A stretch of DNA of 64,000 nt from Brachypterus glaber (lineage: Eukaryota > Arthropoda > Insecta > Coleoptera > Kateretidae): contig OY294050.1 in assembly GCA_958510825.1 (NCBI GenBank), positions 6,487,340 through 6,551,339 of the forward strand, read 5' to 3'. Made by a program: the position numbers and the translations under genes. Below, piece by piece: positions 57,406 to 64,000 of this stretch. How positions within the stretch are numbered: the first letter of the stretch is position 1; each line of letters starts with the position of its first letter. Below the pieces are notes generated by a model. The model saw nothing but the letters and a program-made list of their open reading frames with translations. It had not been told where the DNA came from and did not search any database.

Positions 57406-60400
57406 ATGGACAAAAATTCTCATATTCACAAATTAGGAAAAATAGTACTGATCGCTTCAGGCATCTGGCCTCCAGAAACTTTCAAAAATATAACTATCCG
57501 TAAAATTTATAAAACGTATAAGAACTTCCCTTTTTGGATATATATTTTCTTCAATATTTTGCAATTTATCGAAGTCACTAACATATTTGGACGAGGAATT
57601 TTTTTGGAAATCACTGAAGTTTTTATTTTTCTCTATACACATCTGTTATATAAATTTTATAAATTACGATCTAAGCAAGTTGCTTATTTATTTACACACG
57701 TCGCCAAGCAAGAGGCAAGAATACTGAAAAGTATTCACAAGGAATTGAAGGAAATTTATTTAGTGTACTGCGAAAAATCAAGGAATTTAGGATTGTTTTT
57801 TCTTTGTTTGAGCGTTTTTACTGCTAGTACATTTTCCTTTACTACAATGTTGCAATTCATCATATTTTGGGACTCGGAGCTAAGAGCTAACGAAACAAGG
57901 CCCCTGCCCCTTCGGCACTGGACGCCATATAACACGAATAATTACTATTTATACACATATATCTTTGATATGATTGAAGGTAAGTGTAAGACCACTCATG
58001 TTTCGGATCAAGTTGAATACCTTAGAATGTTATACTTTTGCTTAAATAAAAAATGTTTATAGTGACGCAGCACAGTAGAAATTTTTATTTTATTTCAAAG
58101 ACTTTTTGAGACTTTTACTTTCATAACCTACTGCTACAAATTTGATTTAAGGCATAACAATTGAGTGCTAGGAGGTTAAGTTATCAGATTACAATGTTTT
58201 CATTTATTTCAAAGAAGAATATTTAGGTTTTTTGAGGTTGCTAAAAAATTAAAATTTAAAATGGCTCATCCAATATGGCGCGAGCCAATTTTAAAATTTC
58301 GACGCCATATTGGATGCGCCATTTTAAATTTAAATTTTTTAACAACCTTAAAAACCCTAAATATTCTTCTCTGAAATAAATAAATTGAAATCTGACAACT
58401 TAACCTCTCATGACTCAATTGTTATGACTCAAATCAAATTTGTAGCAGTAGGTTATGAAAGTTCAAGTCTTAACAAGTTCTTTAAAAAAAAATAATTAGG
58501 AAGATCGAATCAAAATTGACCGTCTTCTGGAATTTTGAAATAAAAAACCTTAAAAATTCCTACAGTGCGGCGGCCTTAAATATTACTAATAATACAGATT
58601 TATTAAAAAATATAAATTTGCTGTTTTTTTAAGGTACTTATGCTGCAGTATTTTATATAACAAATAACGTATGTATTGTGGGATTTATCTACTATGCAAT
58701 AGGACAAATAAAGATCATACAACAATGCTTAAAAAAATTTAAAAAATATAAATTTTTTGTTGAGGCACATTTTAAAGTTACTAAGAATAAATCTTCAGAA
58801 TTTCTTTTGCGCATGTTAATCAAGGAGCATCAAGAAATTATTCGGTAAGTGGTATAGTCATAGTACGGTAAACGGGGTCAAAATGGTGTGAATATGATCC
58901 GTTTAAACTTACCCCTGGTTTCGGTACTATAAAAATGTATCGGAAGACGGCGCTTGAAGCACATGGTTTTTTCTTTTCATACTATGAAATTCGTATTTTA
59001 TGATAAACTATTTTACCGGAGCTTAGAAAACCTTAAAGGCTTTATTTAGCATATAAAAGTATACCTGTAGGCATTTTATTTTTAGATTTATAGAAGAATT
59101 GAGCGACTCACAAAACCTGCCAAGTTTGATGGAGTATTTTATATTTTCAATGCAATTGGCGGCTATAGGAATTCAGTTTATACTTGTAAGTAAGAACGTA
59201 GTTTCTCGTAAGGTATACCGGGGCAAATGCGATGCTAAAACAGATTAAGGTATCATTCCGGTTTAGATGCTCCAAAAAAAGGGCTATTTTTGTTAATTTA
59301 TTAAGAATGTATCATTAAATATATTTATTATTCCATCAATCTACTTTCTAATCATCGTGATATTGGTAGACTGACAGTTTCGGGCTGCTGGCCCTTTTCA
59401 GTACCAAGAGTCAATTAAGATTAAGAAAACTATTTTAGACTTTATTCGCAAAAGGAATATAGTCATTAGATTGATGTAGACTTGTCCGCCATCTATTGCT
59501 AGATGTGGACAACTACTCATACTTCTCCTAGTCTGGAGACTTTGTATGTTATCAAGTTAAAGACTTGTGTGTCTCAAGCACATAGTACCACTAACGTGTG
59601 GTTAGACATAGAATTAGTAATTCCAGAGCTTCTCAAGGGCGTAGATAAAATATTGTACAATACACGTGAGTAAACCCCATTAATATACTTGTGTGGTTAC
59701 ACAACTTGTGCTACGCACTCGTCGTTGATCCTCCACACACGTGTATCTTAATTATGCTGTTAACTCAGTGTTATCGTAAATACCTATTAACAAATCGTCG
59801 GCTAAGAGGTAAATTTACCTATCACGATATTTTCAATTTCTCCAGGAAACGTAAAAAACGTTTTAAAATTTATGTTGGTGATTTATACTTACTATAAATA
59901 TTTTTTTGGTACCTTAAAGAGCACTTAATTCGTTAGTGTATTTAAATAATTTCATTCTTAACTATTTTATTTTAAATTCAATAAAAATCGGTGTAGGTAC
60001 TTGAAATTCTAAAAATGACACACATTTTAGTGGTAAATTTACCTAAACCTAAGGCCATACATAAGGGGATATAGAATCTTGTTTAAAATAATGATATTTA
60101 TAAAGATTTTTCTATATCTTATTTTAAAGTGCACTTGTTTTTTTTATATTCCAGGCGCGTTTGTATTATATCTACTATATTTATTAGATCAATTTCTTTA
60201 CAGAACTATCATGTTTTCATTGAAAAGTATCCCTATTATATTACTGCCTGATGTCAATGATGGGAAATGTCATCTAAAAGTCTAGCTAAAACACTTGAGT
60301 GCTTTACTTACAATTTTATCATTGGTTTAGGTAATTTTACCTCTAAAATGTTTAGTTTTTATTCTTTTTATCGGTAGGTATTGATTTAATACAGTTAATT

Positions 60401-60970
60401 TTAAACAGAAACGTAGAATAAGAAATGTTTTATCAGATTCTGTAAAAATACAGATACTGAAAAAAAAAATTGGTTTAGGTAAATTTACCTCTTAGCCGAC
60501 GAAATGCATTTTAGGTTGAAATAAATATGATTATGGTTTTTAACTTATGTCTAGTACTGGTTAATCTAAATCAAGTTTTTGTCATTTATGGGTTAGCGAC
60601 AGACCTAACAAACGAGGTAAATAAAATCCGACTTCATTATCTTACAGATTTAATAACAGTTTTTTTAACTTCTATTTATTTCAATTTTAGAGTGTTGTAA
60701 TATCTCAGGCAATATTTAAAAGTAACTGGTACGAAGAACCAGTGAAAACTCGAAAAATAATGCTTGTTATGATGAAGAGGTCGCAAAAACCACTTTCGTT
60801 AAAAGTCGGGAAATTTTTTAACATGTCGAATGAAAATGGAGTTAAGGTAAAGTTTTGAATTTAAATTACATTTACTCCAATAAAGTATACTTTGATTGTA
60901 GATTGTGAAAGCTGCATATTCTTATATGATGCTAATTAACAAGTCCAGGGGCCAAGTATTGGAAAATTAG
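57406..60970 (+). CDS. Insect odorant receptor (7tm_6), complete, 6 exons
   Basis: Ligand-sensing subunit of the odorant-gated channel, expected to act with Orco in the sensory-neuron membrane. Exons: 57406-57979, 58634-58844, 59086-59185, 60515-60616, 60691-60846, 60902-60970 (TAG). All junctions are GT/AG with matching phases, giving 403 residues, the usual length. Signs: hydrophobic segments through residues 40-60, 64-85, 125-155; RPLPLRHWTPY before the second extracellular loop; HQEIIRFIEEL (257-267); VFVIYGLATDLTNE (exon 4); and the C-terminal signature SNWYEEPVKTRKIML then RSQKPLSLKVG (exon 5). Exon 1 stays open 27 codons past its donor. Introns 1 and 3 hold transposons. Lineage within the family is not determined. 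Confidence 0.92.
57980..58062 (+). other. Conserved open frame past exon-1 donor, receptor 1
   Basis: If intron 1 is retained, translation continues GKCKTTHVSDQVEYLRMLYF and six more codons to TAG (58060-58062), giving a 218-residue truncated receptor. The block matches 63827-63912 at all but about four bases, and similarity stops right after the stop codon. Confidence 0.5.
58096..58487. mobile_element. Long hairpin MITE in receptor 1 intron 1
   Basis: About 390 bp, nearly all paired: TTTCATAACCTACTGCTAC / GTAGCAGTAGGTTATGAAA outside, TCCAATATGGCGCGAGCC / GACGCCATATTGGATGCG at the centre. No clear target duplication. Confidence 0.75.
59431..59620 (+). repeat. Dispersed 185-bp repeat, copy 2, in receptor 1 intron 3
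   Basis: Matches 4994-5178 in the same orientation (ATTTTAGACTTTATTCGC to GTGTGGTTAGAC). Confidence 0.65.
59796..60501. mobile_element. 706-bp TIR element ending beside exon 4
   Basis: Ends CGTCGGCTAAGAGGTAAATT and its reverse complement, with AAAT on both sides (59792-59795, 60502-60505). A second inverted pair, GGTAAATTTACCTAAACC / GGTTTAGGTAATTTTACC, lies inside (60033, 60323). Its right end is 13 bases before the first base of exon 4. Confidence 0.75.
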
Positions 60971-61140
60971 TAGTTATACTGAAAAAGGCTAAAATTATAT
61001 AACTTCACATATTTTCTGCATATTTTTTACTTAATACTAGTTTAGATTTACGCAAATTAAAATTCTGAATATTTCACAGACTAGTTGGAAAAAATACGCC
61101 AATCTAGTGGCCTTTTTTTGCTTTTATTTATTTTATATTT
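60971..61140. other. Downstream of receptor 1, nothing recognised
   Basis: No canonical AATAAA is obvious just after the stop. Confidence 0.3.
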
Positions 61141-61462
61141 AGTTATTTATGGTATTAGTGGGTAAAGTAAGATATTGCCCATGAGAAAATTAACCTGCGA
61201 GGCGTCAGCCAAGCAGGTTAATTTTCGAGAGGGCAATATCGGTTTATCCATGAGTGCCATACAAGGTTTTATCCAATAAATAGTTTAGGAATTCATATTT
61301 TTATTAAAAATTATGACATTTACAAGAAAACAATTTGACAAGTGACAGTTGAGTGGGTAAAATAAATAATTATCCACTCAATAAAGTAAAAGCCACGCGG
61401 GGTTATTATTGAGTTTATCTATTTAAAATAAAGCTGGTATTGTCTTATTATCTGTATGTATT
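61141..61462 (+). mobile_element. 320-bp GTGGGTAAAG family, copy 3
   Basis: As at 36094 and 39195, with the fullest central hairpin (AACCTGCGAGGCGTCAGCCA, AGCAGGTTAATTTTCG). Confidence 0.7.
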
Positions 61463-61561
61463 GGACAAACTCTTTTAACAGTGTACCTAAAATATTTTAC
61501 CATAAACTGATTTGATTGGTTGCTTTTTCTTATTTCACCCACTTATTACAATATACCTGCC

Positions 61562-61564
<3 letters not shown>

Positions 61565-61610
<46 letters not shown>
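61565..61610. repeat. (TA)n microsatellite
   Basis: About 23 AT units. Confidence 0.95.
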
Positions 61611-61613
<3 letters not shown>

Positions 61614-61849
61614 ATACTAAATTATATTATTAATAACTTTATTACTACCTATAGTTATATTAAAAATAACCCTTTAACAAATATAAATCATAAAATACTT
61701 ATTTAAGGGAATACATTTAGAAAATAGAAATATATAAAAAAAAATATTTGCGAGATTATTTAATCTCGCAAATATGTTTATGTTAGGAAATGGCTAGGCA
61801 GCTATATCCCTTTGAAGGAATATTCAAGCAAATTTTTATTTGAGGGCAT

Positions 61850-61957
61850 ATCCATAAGCTCGCATAACAACATAGTACATAACATGCGATGCCGTGATTG
61901 GCTTGATGTGCCGCCATGTATCTTGTAAGCCAATCACGGCATCGCATTCTTATGTTT
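61850..61957. mobile_element. Palindromic GATGCCGTGATTGGC element, copy 4, right arm cut short
   Basis: Left arm CTCGCATAACAACATAGTAC is complete. The right arm stops at CGCATTCTTATGTTTT. Confidence 0.7.
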
Positions 61958-62337
61958 TGGAGGGGCCTTGAAATCAATCAAAAGCCTTGAAAAAATCCGC
62001 ATCGATACTTGGCTATTCATGTTTTTAAAAATATCACATTCAAATATATCCAGATATTTTAGTGTATGATGACATATTTATTGTAAAATTGTATGTACTT
62101 TTTCTTAAACAATAAATATTATTATTATTATTATTACTAATCGTTAACCTCGTTGAACTTATATTTTTTATGAGCTAGTTTTTTACTGTATAATTATCTG
62201 GACGTTTAACCACCGGTTAATTACACGTTTTGCCACGCTTAATCGGAACACTTACTTACCCCCAATTAAGTGTTTAAAATTTAAACACTTAAACTTTAAA
62301 TATTAAAACTTAAGGGATACAATGTTATATCTCTTTA
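61958..62337. other. Intergenic plus start of receptor 2 upstream homology
   Basis: (ATT)n near 62112. AAGGGATACAATGTTATATC (62311 onward) matches 57239-57258 upstream of receptor 1, before the transposon that interrupts it. Confidence 0.5.
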
Positions 62338-63132
62338 GGGCTCGTCCATAAATTACGTCTCACATTTTTAGCCATTTTTTGACCGCCTTTCTCCCCCTTG
62401 TAACAAAGTGCTCGAACAAAGTGTTACAATGCGTCTGATATAGATGGATATAAGAACAAAGAATAAATACTTAAAAAAATAAAAAATTATAGAATATATT
62501 CTATATATTAAATATAAATATTACTCAAAAACTAAAAGAGATTTTTAAGATCTGCAAAAAGCATGGAATATAATAATATGTTTGATTATATTGTGGCACA
62601 AACTAGACGCCTGGCAGTCTGGGCGTCGCGACTATAACATGTTTTTTAGCGATGTAACGCCCAATTCTAAGCATTTTTTCTTAGGCTAAAATTTTTATCT
62701 TTACTGTTCCGAGATGTTTGACATTTTGGCTGAATACGTCAAAATGAAACAACCTGAAAAAATACTTTTTATTTTCTAGAATCGTTTTTCAACAAAAATT
62801 TAGTTATACAAAAAAATACTACCGATACATCACATAATTTAAAATAAATAAATTAATTGATGTAGGATTACTAAAGAAGTTTCCCTATTGAAAATGACGG
62901 GTCTGCGCAGGTATAAATGTTGCATAGACCGGACTTGAGCGGGTGAATTTTATCCGCTCAAGTCCGGTTTATGCACCATTTATACCCGCCCAGACCCGTC
63001 ATTTTTAGCAGGGTTGATTTATATATTTTGAGAGGTCACACTAGCTTATAAATTCCCCACACCCCTGTCATAAAGTGTCACAACTTCGAGAACCCCCCCC
63101 TAAAAGTGTGACATCATTTATGGATGAGCCTA
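62338..63132. mobile_element. PIF/Harbinger-like element in receptor 2 upstream region
   Basis: 795 bp. Left GGGCTCGTCCATAAATTACG and right, reversed, AGGCTCATCCATAAATGATG, with G-runs next to each end. TTA flanks both sides (62335-62337, 63133-63135). The matching receptor 1 sequence (57248-57270) runs through without the insert, which confirms the boundaries. No transposase frame. Confidence 0.85.
62883..63013. mobile_element. Nested 131-bp hairpin element
   Basis: Near-perfect hairpin: CCCTATTGAAAATGACGGGT / ACCCGTCATTTTTAGCAGGG outside, CCGGACTTGAGCGG / CCGCTCAAGTCCGG inside. It lies within the 62338-63132 element. Confidence 0.75.
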
Positions 63133-63179
63133 TTACATTATAGCAGTAATAAATACCATATCCCCTTAAAATGGGAAGA

Positions 63180-63212
63180 TATATAAATAATATTATACTT
63201 ATTATAACATCA
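63180..63212 (+). promoter_or_regulatory. Candidate core promoter, receptor 2
   Basis: TATATAAATA (63180-63189), then ACATCATTAC with initiator A at 63212, 32 bp apart as in receptor 1. Confidence 0.5.
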
Positions 63213-63252
63213 TTACAAATCAAACTGTTATAAAGATATCTTTCTTAAAAAT

Positions 63253-63826
63253 ATGGATAGAAATTCTAATATTCATAAAGTTTCAAAATTAATATTGATC
63301 GCTATAGGCATCTGGCCTGCAGAAACTTTCAAAAATGAAACTATCGCTAAAATTTATAAAACGTATAAGAAATTTCCTTTTTGGATATTCATTTTCTTTA
63401 ATATATTGCAATTGTTCGAAGTCGTGAGTATATTTGGAAGAGGATTATTTTTGGAAATCACTGAAGTTTTCATTTTTCTCTTTACACATATGTTATATAA
63501 ATTTTATAAATTACGATCTAAGCAAACCGAATATTTATTTTCCCACGTGGCTAAGCAAGAGGCAAGAATACTAAAAAGTGTGGACGAGGAATTAAAGAAA
63601 ATTTATTTAACGTATTGCGAAAAGTCAAGGAATTTAGGATTTTTTTTTCTGTTTTTGAGTCTTTTTACTGATTTTATATTTACCATTACTACAATGTTGC
63701 AATTCATTATTTTCTGGGACACAGAGCTAAAAGCCAACGAAACCAGGCCCTTGCCCCTTCGGCACTGGACGCCATATAACACTAACAATTACTATTTATA
63801 TACATATATCTTTGATATGATTTCAG
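63253..63826 (+). CDS. Insect odorant receptor (7tm_6), exon 1 only, runs off window
   Basis: Tandem paralogue of the receptor at 57406. Exon 1 is the same length (574 bp, donor GT at 63827-63828) and encodes 191 residues plus one base, about 153 of 191 identical to receptor 1 by eye. FGRG(I/L)FLEITEVFIF and the block ANETRPLPLRHWTPYNTNNY are unchanged. Differences cluster near residues 136-144. The ATG at 63253 follows the conserved leader AAGATATC, as in receptor 1. The remaining exons lie beyond 64000, so whether the gene is intact cannot be told. Confidence 0.9.
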
Positions 63827-63912
63827 GTAAGTGTAAGACCACTTATGTTTCGGATCAAGTTGAATACCTTAGAATGTTATACTTTTGCTTGAGTAAAAAA
63901 TGTTTATGGTGA
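63827..63912 (+). other. Conserved open frame past exon-1 donor, receptor 2
   Basis: GKCKTTYVSDQVEYLRMLYF then eight codons to TGA (63910-63912). Only two residues differ from receptor 1 over 27. Beyond the stop the two introns no longer align. Confidence 0.5.
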
Positions 63913-64000
63913 TGCTATGCTTCTTTTTATTTTTGTTTTTTTCGAGAGTTTTTTATTTTATCTAGTAATAATATTAGTCCAGTAAAATAACAAATGTAAA

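Noticed and set aside
57406..58062. Reading the 218-codon frame as a complete single-exon gene
   Set aside because: A consensus donor at 57980 and five further in-phase exons restore a full 403-residue receptor. The longer frame is kept only as a possible retained-intron form.
60079..60285. Possible extra receptor exon in intron 3 of the first receptor
   Set aside because: The hydrophobic frame lies within the 59796-60501 transposon. The receptor motif VFVIYGLATD is supplied by the exon at 60515-60616, whose phases fit.

Overview
This is an AT-rich eukaryotic window. Real coding sequence is confined to the last 11 kb, where spliced genes carry GT/AG introns; the rest is dense with small DNA transposons. 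Two genes are insect-type odorant receptors, so the source is an insect. The receptor style suggests a beetle, which is an inference and was not tested.

Layout. From 1 to about 53.4 kb I find no intact gene. That stretch is a mosaic of foldback and terminal-inverted-repeat (TIR) elements: a hAT-like MITE family with 8-bp target duplications (six copies), GGG...ATTACGTAA elements with TTA target duplications, Tc1/mariner-like elements with TA duplications, a palindromic family centred on GATGCCGTGATTGGC, several 300-600 bp families present in 2-4 copies, tRNA-derived SINEs, TA microsatellites, and a perfect 432-bp tandem duplication (30977-31840). Elements are often nested, and several insertions can be dated against uninterrupted sister copies. 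Two fossils stand out: a degenerate F-box-like pseudogene (49045-49553) and a GC-rich exon-like island (29039-29191).

From 53507 to 56233 (minus strand) lies a complete five-exon papain-family protease, reconstructed here as cathepsin O (358 residues, Cys/His/Asn triad present). Its stop codon lies inside the target duplication of a MITE that supplies an AATAAA. Its first intron holds a minisatellite whose unit contains the exon-2 splice acceptor.

From 57406 to 60970 (plus) is a complete six-exon odorant receptor (403 residues). From 63253 to the window edge is exon 1 of a tandem paralogue (about 80% identical over 191 residues), whose upstream region is split by a 795-bp transposon. Both receptors keep an open, highly conserved reading frame running about 27 codons past the exon-1 splice donor. 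It is more conserved than the exon itself, and this is the most interesting biological signal in the window.
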